Source: an uncultured Porphyromonadaceae bacterium
GTDB lineage: Bacteria > Bacteroidota > Bacteroidia > Bacteroidales > UBA11471
Assembly (NCBI GenBank): GCA_900547555.1
Contig: URHG01000005.1
Location: 26,204 to 90,203 of the forward strand
Reading direction: 5' to 3'
DNA length: 64,000 nt
Shown here: one piece after another, positions 45,881-53,217 of the stretch
Position numbering within the stretch: position 1 is the stretch's first letter
Layout of the letters: each line of letters begins with the position of its first letter
Position numbers and translations under genes: made by a program
The notes under the pieces: model-generated
Seen by the model: only the letters and a program-made list of their open reading frames with translations
Databases searched by the model: none
Told to the model about the DNA's origin: nothing

Positions 45881-46305
45881 TATAAAGAATGATGAAATTT
45901 GGGGTTAGAGCCGAATTTGGCTTGCAGTTCGATATTGCCTTTTTCGTCCGTCCGGAGCGGCAAGGCAGGCGCGACAATCCCTTTGGCCACGTTCTTGAAA
46001 AAGTCGACCACGCGGTCGTAGCGCTCTTTCCACATCTCATAGATGGTTTCGGCATTGCAGATGGTGATGATGCGCCATACGGCCATGACCTTGACGTTTT
46101 CGAGAATCATGGCGTTCCGTCCCTCTCCGACGGCCGAGAATATCTTCTCCACGTCGTAGCGGTTGGACAGGTAAGACTTCGCTTCTTCCACGGCAGCTTC
46201 GATGGCCTGGCAAACGATTGAAACGTCCCCGCCGGTAATCTCTTCGACGACATGGGCATACATGGCTGTTTTCAATTCTTCTGCGGATAAATACATATAT
46301 GTCAA
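45880..46305 (-). CDS. Head-tail joining protein (DUF1320, Mu gp36-like)
   Basis: 141 residues (Met1 or Met4). Matches DUF1320/gp36 proteins: YLSAEELKTAM near the start, then EEAKSYLSNRYDVEKIF, and a helical C-terminus. It is a small connector between portal and tail. Overlaps the terminase stop by 4 bp and the portal start by 1 bp, implying coupled translation. Confidence 0.88.
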   Translation of the reverse strand: MTYMYLSAEELKTAMYAHVVEEITGGDVSIVCQAIEAAVEEAKSYLSNRYDVEKIFSAVGEGRNAMILENVKVMAVWRIITICNAETIYEMWKERYDRVVDFFKNVAKGIVAPALPLRTDEKGNIELQAKFGSNPKFHHSL

Positions 46306-47819
46306 TATTTACGGTTAGGTCTGTGTCCGACGACGTAACGGGTATTCGCTGTCCTTACTTTGTTGCTCAGCAACCACACGGCCCCTTCGAGGGCGTCGGG
46401 CGCATCGTCGTGCGCCTTGCTTCCCCGCTGGAACGTCAGCAGCTGGTCTTCGAGCACTTTCATGCCTCCCGACGATTTTTCCGCCTCGTTGAAAAGAATC
46501 TCCCCGCGTTGGAAAAAGGGCTGCAACGCCTCGATGCGTGCGAATTTCTCCGGTTTTTTCCGTCCGTCCCCGGTAATGGGGATCTGCTTTCCCGAGGCGA
46601 TACCCGCTTTGCGGAACTCGTCCATCAACAAGTCCTGAATGAAATTGGACTCCATGTAATACCGGACGGGCGTATCCCCCACAAAGTCGCTTATCTCGTA
46701 ATGCCACCCCACCATGACCGACACCTTCGTTTGGTCGGCGTAAGCCTTTATGACATGGAACTTCCCCTCTTTGGTCAGCCCCACCAAAAGCGTGGCCTTG
46801 AAGTCGTTTTTCGACGACGATTTGAACGACGGGTCGGTATAAGAGACGATTGCGCGGTATTCCCGCAAGGGAAGCATCTTGCCGTAGCGGATATACTTCC
46901 GCTCGAAAACGGACCCTTCGTCCAGCGGGTTGTTCATGTATTCCTTTTGAAAGCGCCGTTCGCCGACTTCCACCCGCAGGTCGTTGATTTCCGACAGTTG
47001 GTAATTCTGCCACCAGGACGGTTTTCCTTTTTTGTCGAGGGCATTCACGACGGTATGGTAAAAATGGGGGCGCGAGGCCATTTCCCCGAGAATGGAATAT
47101 TGGCCGATGCGGTTTCCAACCAGGACGAACCGTCCCCGCCCCATGGCCATGGTGCCGATGAGTGCGCTCAGGCACCAGTCGACGGCTTCGTCCACCCTCC
47201 GGGGGTTGCGGCACATCTCATCGTCGTCGATGTCGTCGATGCTGATGTAATTCACCCGCAGCCCCCGCCTTTTGATACCGCGCGGCGATTGTCCGCGTCC
47301 GAGGGCGATGAACATGGAACCGTCGGCGCAGACGAATTCCCCGTCCGTCCAAAGGCCGTCCGTTTTCTGCCTTCCGAAATCATGCAGAAACAGGTCATTC
47401 CCCTCGAGCTCCGCCTGCAAGTCGGACAACAGCCGCCGGGCCATGTCCGCACTCTTTGACACGAGCACCATGATCATCGGCTCGGGGTTTTCCTGTATTT
47501 TCAGCCAAAGCGGAATCATTAACGATATGTGTGAACTTTTCGCATGGCCGCGAGCCCATTCGAATACGCACCGCGCACGGGTATTGTTTTTTATGTATTC
47601 CGCCGCTTCTATCTGGAACTTCCCGCACCGGGAAGTCGCCAAATGCGGGAAATAGGCATGCACGAAAAAATCATAGTCTTCTTTGGCCCGAGCCATGCGC
47701 GATGCACATTCCGCGTCTGTACCCTTAGGTATGACGGACGTTATGTTCCGTATCTCTTGAAGATGTTTGGCATAACGTTCGAGCGCTTTTTTATATCTCT
47801 CTTTTTCTCCGGCCATCAT
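46302..47819 (-). CDS. Terminase large subunit (Mu gp28-like)
   Basis: 505 residues: an ATPase domain with Walker A-like WARGHAKSS (88-96) and Walker B region YISIDDIDDDE (191-201). A C-terminal RNase H-like nuclease domain begins at VSYTDPSFKSSSKNDF. It drives DNA packaging. Met2 is an equally possible start. It overlaps the small-terminase gene by 4 bp. Confidence 0.94.
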   Translation of the reverse strand: MMAGEKERYKKALERYAKHLQEIRNITSVIPKGTDAECASRMARAKEDYDFFVHAYFPHLATSRCGKFQIEAAEYIKNNTRARCVFEWARGHAKSSHISLMIPLWLKIQENPEPMIMVLVSKSADMARRLLSDLQAELEGNDLFLHDFGRQKTDGLWTDGEFVCADGSMFIALGRGQSPRGIKRRGLRVNYISIDDIDDDEMCRNPRRVDEAVDWCLSALIGTMAMGRGRFVLVGNRIGQYSILGEMASRPHFYHTVVNALDKKGKPSWWQNYQLSEINDLRVEVGERRFQKEYMNNPLDEGSVFERKYIRYGKMLPLREYRAIVSYTDPSFKSSSKNDFKATLLVGLTKEGKFHVIKAYADQTKVSVMVGWHYEISDFVGDTPVRYYMESNFIQDLLMDEFRKAGIASGKQIPITGDGRKKPEKFARIEALQPFFQRGEILFNEAEKSSGGMKVLEDQLLTFQRGSKAHDDAPDALEGAVWLLSNKVRTANTRYVVGHRPNRKY

Positions 47820-48304
47820 GTCTCGTTTGAGGTGATATATTCGATATATTTCCTGTGGAAGCCGGTAATCGATTCGAGCATTTCGGGAGACAGGCGCTCA
47901 TCGACTTCCGCCCGTTGCACCAGCCAGCGGTCGAGGGCGATGACCACGTCGATGACCGTCGCCCGGGTAACGGTCTTGGCGATACGTTCGGCCGCCGCCA
48001 TGATTTTGACCAGGTTGTCCGAGCACTTGGTGATCGTCCCTATATCGGTATTCCCGTTCTCGATATTCGAGATGATGAGTTCCGACATTTTACGGGCCGC
48101 CGCCATCATGGAGTTGGCCAGGGCAAGCGTCGAAGTGTTCTGCTCCTGCTTTTTCTTGTCCCATTCCTCTTTTCCCGCCCACCGGCTTACCGTTGCTTCC
48201 GTGGTGCCTACGGTCCGGGCTATCGATTTCTGGGATTCCCCGCTCATGAAAAGCCGGAAAGCGTATCCTTTCCGTATTTCGATTTCTTGTTTGGTAAGAG
48301 ACAT
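47816..48304 (-). CDS. Terminase small-subunit-like protein (Mu gp27 position)
   Basis: 162 residues: an N-terminal helix-turn-helix (about 10-45, GESQKSIARTVGTTEATVSRW) and a helical C-terminal part, the layout of small terminase/DUF1804 proteins that recognise phage DNA for packaging. First gene of the leftward block, 20 bp downstream of a matching promoter and next to the large subunit. Confidence 0.8.
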   Translation of the reverse strand: MSLTKQEIEIRKGYAFRLFMSGESQKSIARTVGTTEATVSRWAGKEEWDKKKQEQNTSTLALANSMMAAARKMSELIISNIENGNTDIGTITKCSDNLVKIMAAAERIAKTVTRATVIDVVIALDRWLVQRAEVDERLSPEMLESITGFHRKYIEYITSNET

Positions 48305-48323
48305 TCGGAATATCTTTTTAATG

Positions 48324-48354
48324 CAAAAGTCGCTTTCAAACGGCGGGTGTCAAA
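48324..48354 (-). promoter_or_regulatory. Leftward late promoter (packaging block)
   Basis: Minus-strand TTTG (48351-48354), 19 bp, GACTTTTG (48324-48331). The first base of the usual TAnnTTTG is G, as in the rightward promoter nearby, which may mark activator dependence. Confidence 0.6.
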
Positions 48355-48380
48355 AAAGAGTGTACAGAATGTCCACACAA

Positions 48381-48412
48381 TTTGCCGGGGCGGAAACCTA
48401 TTGAGATTTTTG
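48381..48412 (+). promoter_or_regulatory. Rightward late promoter (before tRNA-like element)
   Basis: TTTG (48381-48384), 20 bp, GATTTTTG (48405-48412). The predicted start falls within a few bases of the 5' end of the tRNA-like element at 48422. Confidence 0.6.
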
Positions 48413-48421
48413 CCGGAAAAC

Positions 48422-48496
48422 AGCGGGATAGAGCAGAGGCAGCTCGCGAGGCCTATTACCTCGAAGTCGCGGGTTCGAATCCCGCTCCCGCCACGA
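48422..48496 (+). tRNA. tRNA-like element, atypical (anticodon position UAU)
   Basis: Folds as a full cloverleaf: acceptor GCGGGA/TCCCGC plus an A1-C72 mismatch; D-arm GAGC/GCTC with A11-U24; anticodon stem CGAGG/CCTCG; T-arm GCGGG-TTCGAAT-CCCGC. U8, A14, G15-C48, G18-G19 and the T-loop are all canonical. The oddities are an anticodon loop CCTATTA (C33 instead of U33, U37 instead of a purine), a 3' end ACGA instead of ACCA, and initiator-like traits (1-72 mismatch, A11-U24). Decoding as a normal tRNA-Ile(UAU) is doubtful. Confidence 0.7.
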
Positions 48497-48510
48497 ACCA
48501 TTTTTGAAAG

Positions 48511-48538
48511 ATCCGCCGGGAGCGGCAATCCGGCGGAT
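48511..48538. other. 9-bp hairpin downstream of the tRNA-like element
   Basis: ATCCGCCGG pairs perfectly with CCGGCGGAT across a 10-base loop, within the leader of the protease-scaffold gene. No T-run follows, so it is more likely a leader or processing structure than a terminator. Confidence 0.5.
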
Positions 48539-48605
48539 AACCGAGGGAACTGTCATACGGGGGTGAGTTGCCGCCCTGCCAAGCCTCCGTCCTTTTATAA
48601 AAACA

Positions 48606-49613
48606 ATGGCAAAAAGACTTATCTGGACAGACGAAGAATTAAACAGTTACGGTTTCCGGGTACTGACATCGGGCATCGACCTGACGCGCTTTGAAAAGAA
48701 CCCCGTGATGCTGTTCAACCACCACCGCACATTGTACGGTAAGAAAGACGAGATACTTCCCATCGGCATTTGGAAGAACTACGGGGCCGGGGAAGGCGGC
48801 ATCATGTCCGGTGAACCCGTTTTCGACAAGAAAGACGATTTTGCAGCCAAGATAGCGGATAAAGTGGAAGGCGGTTTTTTGAAAGCCTGCTCGATCGGAA
48901 TCCGTATCATAGAGGTGAGCGAAGCCCCCGAGCACCTTAAACCCGGACAGACCCGGGCGACGGTAACGAAATGCGAATTGCGCGAGGTGTCGATCGTCGA
49001 CATACCCTCCAACCCGAATGCGGCGGGCATCGTCCTTTACGACGACAATGACCGGGTCATCGAATTATCCGACGAAAGGGAGTGCCCCGTTCGTCTTATT
49101 CATAAACAAACAAATCATAAGCCAATGAAAGAAATTGCTTTGAAGCTCGGGCTGCCTGAAAACGCCGGGGACACGGAGGTGTTATCCGCCATCACCCGGT
49201 TACAGGAGAGCCATAAACAGGAGATCGCCGCCCTGCAAGTGGCGAAAGAGAAAGCCGAGTCCGAAGTGAAACGGTTGTCCGAAGAAAAAGCCGCCGGGGA
49301 GAAAGCCGAAGCCTCCGCCCAGGTGGAGCAGGCCATAAAAGAGGGAAAAATCCCTGCCGACCTGAAAGAGACCTACTTGAAGCTGTTCGAGACCGATTTC
49401 GCAAATACCCGTAAGATTCTCGGAAGCATGCCCGCCCGGCAGAGCCTGCGCGGGAAAATCGCCGACGGCGGGGAAGGCGAAAGCCTCGCAAAGATGACGT
49501 GGGACGAGATCGACCGTTCCGGCCGTCTGTCGGAATTGAAAGAGAAGTACCCCGACCTGTACGAGAGAAAGTACAAAGAGATGTGTTCAACGCTAAACAT
49601 TCAAAATTCATAA
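48606..49613 (+). CDS. Fused prohead protease and scaffold
   Basis: 335 residues. The N-terminal ~165 are an HK97/Mu gpI-type prohead serine protease with His in MLFNHHR and Ser in KACSIGIRI. Residues ~170-335 form a long charged coiled coil (heptads of Glu, Lys and Ala) typical of a scaffolding domain. It should guide capsid assembly and then cleave itself. First gene of the rightward structural operon, followed 1 bp later by the capsid gene. Confidence 0.9.
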   Translation: MAKRLIWTDEELNSYGFRVLTSGIDLTRFEKNPVMLFNHHRTLYGKKDEILPIGIWKNYGAGEGGIMSGEPVFDKKDDFAAKIADKVEGGFLKACSIGIRIIEVSEAPEHLKPGQTRATVTKCELREVSIVDIPSNPNAAGIVLYDDNDRVIELSDERECPVRLIHKQTNHKPMKEIALKLGLPENAGDTEVLSAITRLQESHKQEIAALQVAKEKAESEVKRLSEEKAAGEKAEASAQVEQAIKEGKIPADLKETYLKLFETDFANTRKILGSMPARQSLRGKIADGGEGESLAKMTWDEIDRSGRLSELKEKYPDLYERKYKEMCSTLNIQNS

Positions 49614-49614
49614 A

Positions 49615-50514
49615 ATGGCATTACAAGTTCAAATCTGGATCAAATCCATTATCGAAAATCTGTTTGCAGACAATTCCTTCGCTTCCAAATCGGTGGACCA
49701 TTCGGAATTCGTAAACGAGAAGACGGTCCATGTACCGAATGCGGGTGCGGCGCCTTCCGTGGTGAAAAACCGCACCACCTTTCCCGCAGCCGTTACCACA
49801 CGGGAAGATGTGGACCTTTCGTATGATATCGATGAATTTTCGGTCGATCCTATCCGCATACCCAATGCGGACAAGGTGGAGCTTTCGTACAACAAACGGG
49901 AAAGCATCATACGGGGCTCCCGCAACAAACTGGCAGACGACATACACGCGTCGCTCATCTACTCCTGGATTCCTTCCGGGGTAAACACGATATTCACCGA
50001 AGGAGCTGCCGTTACCGCCCATATCGCCTCGGCGACGGGGAACCGCAAATCGATGACCAAAGCCTCCGTCGAAGCGGCCCAACTGCTTTTCGACTCGCAG
50101 AACATTCCGCAGACAGGCCGTTACATGCTCTTGGACGCTTACATGTACAACCAGTTGAAGAACTCGATGACGAACAACGAGGTTGTCGCCTTCCTGGCGG
50201 GTGCCGATCCGGAAAAAGGTGTCATCGGGGAATATGCCGGCTTCCGGTTCTACAAACGCGGCCAGGTCGCCAAAACGACGAAAGCCGGAGTCCTCAAGGA
50301 GTGGAGCGCGGCCGCCGATGCGACCGATTCGGCAGCCGGCATAGCCTGGCAGGAAGATTGCGTATCCCGGGCTCTCGGTGCGTCGATTCTTTTCGACGAT
50401 GAAGGCAACCCGCTTTATTACGGCGATATCATCTCTTTCCTGCAACGTGCCGGAGGAAGTTATATCCGCTCGGACAAAAAAGGTGTCGCGCTTATTTGCC
50501 AGGCAACCGAATAG
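49615..50514 (+). CDS. Major capsid protein
   Basis: 299 residues directly after the protease-scaffold, the expected place for the capsid gene. The pattern (PNADKVELSYNKRESIIRGS, YMLLDAYMYNQLKNS, GFRFYKRGQVAKT) fits HK97-fold coat proteins of Bacteroidetes Mu-like phages. There is no large N-terminal delta domain, consistent with a separate scaffold. Confidence 0.88.
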   Translation: MALQVQIWIKSIIENLFADNSFASKSVDHSEFVNEKTVHVPNAGAAPSVVKNRTTFPAAVTTREDVDLSYDIDEFSVDPIRIPNADKVELSYNKRESIIRGSRNKLADDIHASLIYSWIPSGVNTIFTEGAAVTAHIASATGNRKSMTKASVEAAQLLFDSQNIPQTGRYMLLDAYMYNQLKNSMTNNEVVAFLAGADPEKGVIGEYAGFRFYKRGQVAKTTKAGVLKEWSAAADATDSAAGIAWQEDCVSRALGASILFDDEGNPLYYGDIISFLQRAGGSYIRSDKKGVALICQATE

Positions 50515-50733
50515 CCTTCCGCAGGGGGATAAGCCATACGGGTTCCGGGCGCGGGCCGATCCCGCGCCGCCGGCAGGTAGGGGTTGGAAACGGTCCATGA
50601 TACCGGCACGTTTCACCTCGACGGCAGGGCCGCACTGCCCGTTATCCTGAAAACGGATACGCGCGGCGGCCCGCGCGAACTCCCCCGACCGGAAATTCAA
50701 ACACCATTCATAAACGATTTTACCTCTATTAAA
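50515..50733. other. GC-rich structured spacer
   Basis: 219 bp with no credible gene between capsid and the next protein. It holds two clear hairpins: GGCGCGGG/CCCGCGCC (50548-50568) and GGCAG/CTGCC (50623-50639). An open frame covers part of it (from 50584), but its predicted protein has no conserved look. Neither a promoter nor a T-run is obvious. Confidence 0.4.
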
Positions 50734-51048
50734 ATGCAAAACGAAGAAAACAAAACGGGTGCGGGGGATATGGATACCCGACCGGGTGAATCTGAAAAGA
50801 ACGAACCCCAAACCGATAAAGCGTCCAAATCCGCAGGAGCGGAAAAAGAAACCCGTTCAAAGAAAAAAAAGGAGGAACCACCGCTTTCGGATACCGAAAA
50901 AGAGGGATTGCGGATACTCTCCTGTTATCCCGACCAGGAAAAGGTTTTCATGACCTCGGACAATTTCGGCTTTTTCGACGAGCACGACGCCCGGGAACAT
51001 GCGAAACGTCTCGGGGATAAAAACGTAATTACAGTCAAACGAAAATAG
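50734..51048 (+). CDS. Mu gp35-like small head/tail-region protein
   Basis: 104 residues from the ATG at 50734. The N-terminal half is disordered (Glu, Lys, Ser, Thr); the C-terminal ~40 residues (ILSCYPDQEKVFMTSDNFGF, ...EHAKRLGDKNVITVKRK) form a small compact domain resembling the gp35/FluMu-type proteins placed between capsid and sheath. A longer frame from 50584 is rejected. Confidence 0.65.
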   Translation: MQNEENKTGAGDMDTRPGESEKNEPQTDKASKSAGAEKETRSKKKKEEPPLSDTEKEGLRILSCYPDQEKVFMTSDNFGFFDEHDAREHAKRLGDKNVITVKRK

Positions 51049-51057
51049 AAAGAAGCC

Positions 51058-52257
51058 ATGTTACCACGTGTAAAAATAACCTATTCGAACGGGGCTCTCG
51101 GGCAAGTGGCCGAAATGGACGACGGTTGCCTGGGCTTTATCGCTATCGGTGCGGCAGAGGTGGCCGGGGAAGAAAATTTCAAACTGGGCAAGGCTTACTC
51201 TCTCAAAAAGCTCGCCGACCTTGAAAGTTTGGGCGTTACCTCCGAGAACAATCCCAACCTTTACCGCAATGTCAAGGATTTCTATGCGGAGGGCGGCGAC
51301 GGCCTGGAATTGTGGCTCATGGGTTTTGCCGAGACAGCCGCTTTTGCCACGGTACTCGACAAGGACAATGCCGGCGGCGCAAAATCGCTGTTATTGTCGG
51401 CCAAAGGCAACATACGGGGACTCATCGCCTTCAAAACACCCGGGGAAAGCTACGAGCTCGACGATTCCGAGGGTATGGACAGCGATGTCATCGCCGCCCT
51501 GCCAAAGGCGCAGGCTCTCGGGGAATGGGCCACAGACGACCGTTATGCCCCGATATTCACTTTGATTGAAGGGTATGCCTATTCCGGCAATGATACCGGC
51601 CTGCCCGATCTGAAAACAATGAACCATGACCGTTGCGGCATCGTCATCGGCGATACGTCGCAAGACAGCCCGAACGCGGCCATGGGCATCGTTGCCGGGC
51701 GAATCGCCGCCACGGACGTCCAGCGTAAGATCAGCCGGGTGAAAAGCGGCGCCCTTACGCCGGTGGAGATGTTCGTCGGCGGGAAAACCGTCGAGGAAGC
51801 GGATGTGGAAAGCATCAATGACAAAGGATACATCACGTTCCGGACGTTTGTGGGCAAGTCGGGTTACTTCATTGCGGATGACCCGCTGGCCACGGCTGCC
51901 ACGGACGATTACAATTCGCTGTCGAACCGCCGGGTCATAGACAAGGCTTACCGTATCGCATACAACACCCTTGTCGAATCGCTCAACGACGAAGTGCCTA
52001 TCGCCACGGATGGAACCCTTTCCCCGGCTTGGTGCGCCTCCGTGCAGGGCGATGTCGAACAAGCCATCATCAGCAGCATGACCGCCAACGGGAACCTCGG
52101 AAACGACCCCGCCGACCCTGACGATACCGGCGTGGAGTGTTCCATCGATTACAAGCAGGACATTCTCGCCACCTCCCGTATTGCCGCCGGCTTGCGTGTC
52201 AAGCCCAACGGTTACGCCAAATACATCGATGTCGATCTCGGTTTCAAAACCACATAA
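51058..52257 (+). CDS. Tail sheath protein (DUF2586)
   Basis: 399 residues, of the DUF2586/tail-sheath type found in Bacteroidetes contractile-tailed phages. Features are an N-terminal strand domain, a middle domain with conserved LWLMGFAE, and a C-terminal domain ending KYIDVDLGFKTT. It forms the contractile outer tube, so the phage is a myophage. Tube protein follows 11 bp later. Confidence 0.88.
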   Translation: MLPRVKITYSNGALGQVAEMDDGCLGFIAIGAAEVAGEENFKLGKAYSLKKLADLESLGVTSENNPNLYRNVKDFYAEGGDGLELWLMGFAETAAFATVLDKDNAGGAKSLLLSAKGNIRGLIAFKTPGESYELDDSEGMDSDVIAALPKAQALGEWATDDRYAPIFTLIEGYAYSGNDTGLPDLKTMNHDRCGIVIGDTSQDSPNAAMGIVAGRIAATDVQRKISRVKSGALTPVEMFVGGKTVEEADVESINDKGYITFRTFVGKSGYFIADDPLATAATDDYNSLSNRRVIDKAYRIAYNTLVESLNDEVPIATDGTLSPAWCASVQGDVEQAIISSMTANGNLGNDPADPDDTGVECSIDYKQDILATSRIAAGLRVKPNGYAKYIDVDLGFKTT

Positions 52258-52268
52258 ACAAGGAAACA

Positions 52269-52679
52269 ATGTTCAACAGCAGAGAGTACGAATTTGCAGA
52301 CCTGACCGTCTTCATGGGCAACCGCGACATCTCCGGCCTGCGAGGACTGAAATATGTCTACAAACAAGAAAAAGAAGCGCTTTACGGCAAAGGGAACAAA
52401 CCGCTGAGCATTCAGAAAGGCAACAAGTCGGGTGAAGGGGAAATCACCCTCACCCAGTCCGAACTGTTGGCGCTGGAAGTCGCCGGCGGAGGCTCCATAC
52501 TGGACCTCGAGGTGAAAATAGTCGCCAATTACGGCAACCCGTCGAAAGGGGACATGATCGCCACGGACGAGTTGATCGGCTGCCAGTTTACAGAAGAACC
52601 CAAAGAACTGAAACAGGGGGACAAATTCATGGAATGCACCCTCCCTTTCATCTTCCTGGACAAGAAAAAAATCGTTTAA
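52269..52679 (+). CDS. Tail tube protein
   Basis: 136 residues from the ATG at 52269; the 44-codon upstream extension of the frame lies inside the sheath gene. Size, position directly after the sheath and the strand-rich pattern (FADLTVFMGNRDISG, GEGEITLTQSELLALE) fit the inner tail tube of contractile tails. Confidence 0.85.
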   Translation: MFNSREYEFADLTVFMGNRDISGLRGLKYVYKQEKEALYGKGNKPLSIQKGNKSGEGEITLTQSELLALEVAGGGSILDLEVKIVANYGNPSKGDMIATDELIGCQFTEEPKELKQGDKFMECTLPFIFLDKKKIV

Positions 52680-52715
52680 CCGGACGGGCAACCGTCATCA
52701 AACAGAAAATCCGTC

Positions 52716-53042
52716 ATGGAAAAAGAAAAACCGATCGGAGAAGCCACCGCCGAGCAGATAAAAGAGTGGAAAGAGACCCATAAAAACGTATTCGCCATCA
52801 AGGTGGACGATGCCGACGGTAGAAAGCATGTCTGTTACCTGCGTGCGCCGAAACGGAAGGACCTCTCGGCCGCTTCCGTGGCCGGAAAAGCCGACCCGTT
52901 GAAATTCAACGAGGTCATATTGCGGCAGTGCTGGCTCGGCGGGGATACGGATATCCGCACCGACGACAGCCTGTTCCTCGCCGCTTCGGGAATGATCCCC
53001 GATATCGTTGAAGTCGGGGAGGCCGAACTGGAAAAGTTATAG
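52716..53042 (+). CDS. Tail assembly chaperone, short form
   Basis: 108 residues, helical and acidic, with the size and position (between tube and tape measure) of the short tail chaperone (lambda gpG-like; Mu gp41 position). Near its end the sequence GGAAAAG precedes the stop by 4 bases. A -1 shift there continues into an overlapping frame that makes the longer form. Confidence 0.8.
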   Translation: MEKEKPIGEATAEQIKEWKETHKNVFAIKVDDADGRKHVCYLRAPKRKDLSAASVAGKADPLKFNEVILRQCWLGGDTDIRTDDSLFLAASGMIPDIVEVGEAELEKL

Positions 53043-53206
53043 AAGCTGCAGCCGTCGATGATGCCGATACGTTTCGGATCATGGCGGCGCAGCTGCGCTA
53101 CTACATGCACATAGAACCGGATAACCTCGATGACGAGGAATTCGCCGCCCGTTATAATGAACTGGTATATATCCGGAAAAAGGAAAAAGAGGCGAACAAA
53201 CCCTAA
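53030..53206 (+). CDS. Tail chaperone extension made by -1 frameshift
   Basis: In the -1 frame the sequence runs on from the slippery GGAAAAG (53030-53036) as VIEAAAVDDADTFRIMAAQL and ends ...KKEKEANKP at 53206, 12 bp before the tape-measure start. There is no independent start with a good lead, apart from an internal ATG at 53081. The layout matches the conserved G/GT frameshift of long-tailed phages. The fused product would be join(52716..53036, 53036..53206), about 164 residues. Confidence 0.75.
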   Translation, partial: GKVIEAAAVDDADTFRIMAAQLRYYMHIEPDNLDDEEFAARYNELVYIRKKEKEANKP

Positions 53207-53217
53207 CAAACGAACCG

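Noticed and set aside
48422..48496. A normal tRNA-Ile(UAU).
   Set aside because: C33, U37, the unpaired 1-72 position and an ACGA end are all against an ordinary elongator tRNA.
48511..48538. A terminator ending the tRNA-like transcript.
   Set aside because: The hairpin is good but no T-run follows; it is listed as a structure only.
50584..50733. An N-terminal extension of the gp35-like protein.
   Set aside because: The predicted residues look non-conserved, cover the hairpins, and a good ATG exists at 50734.
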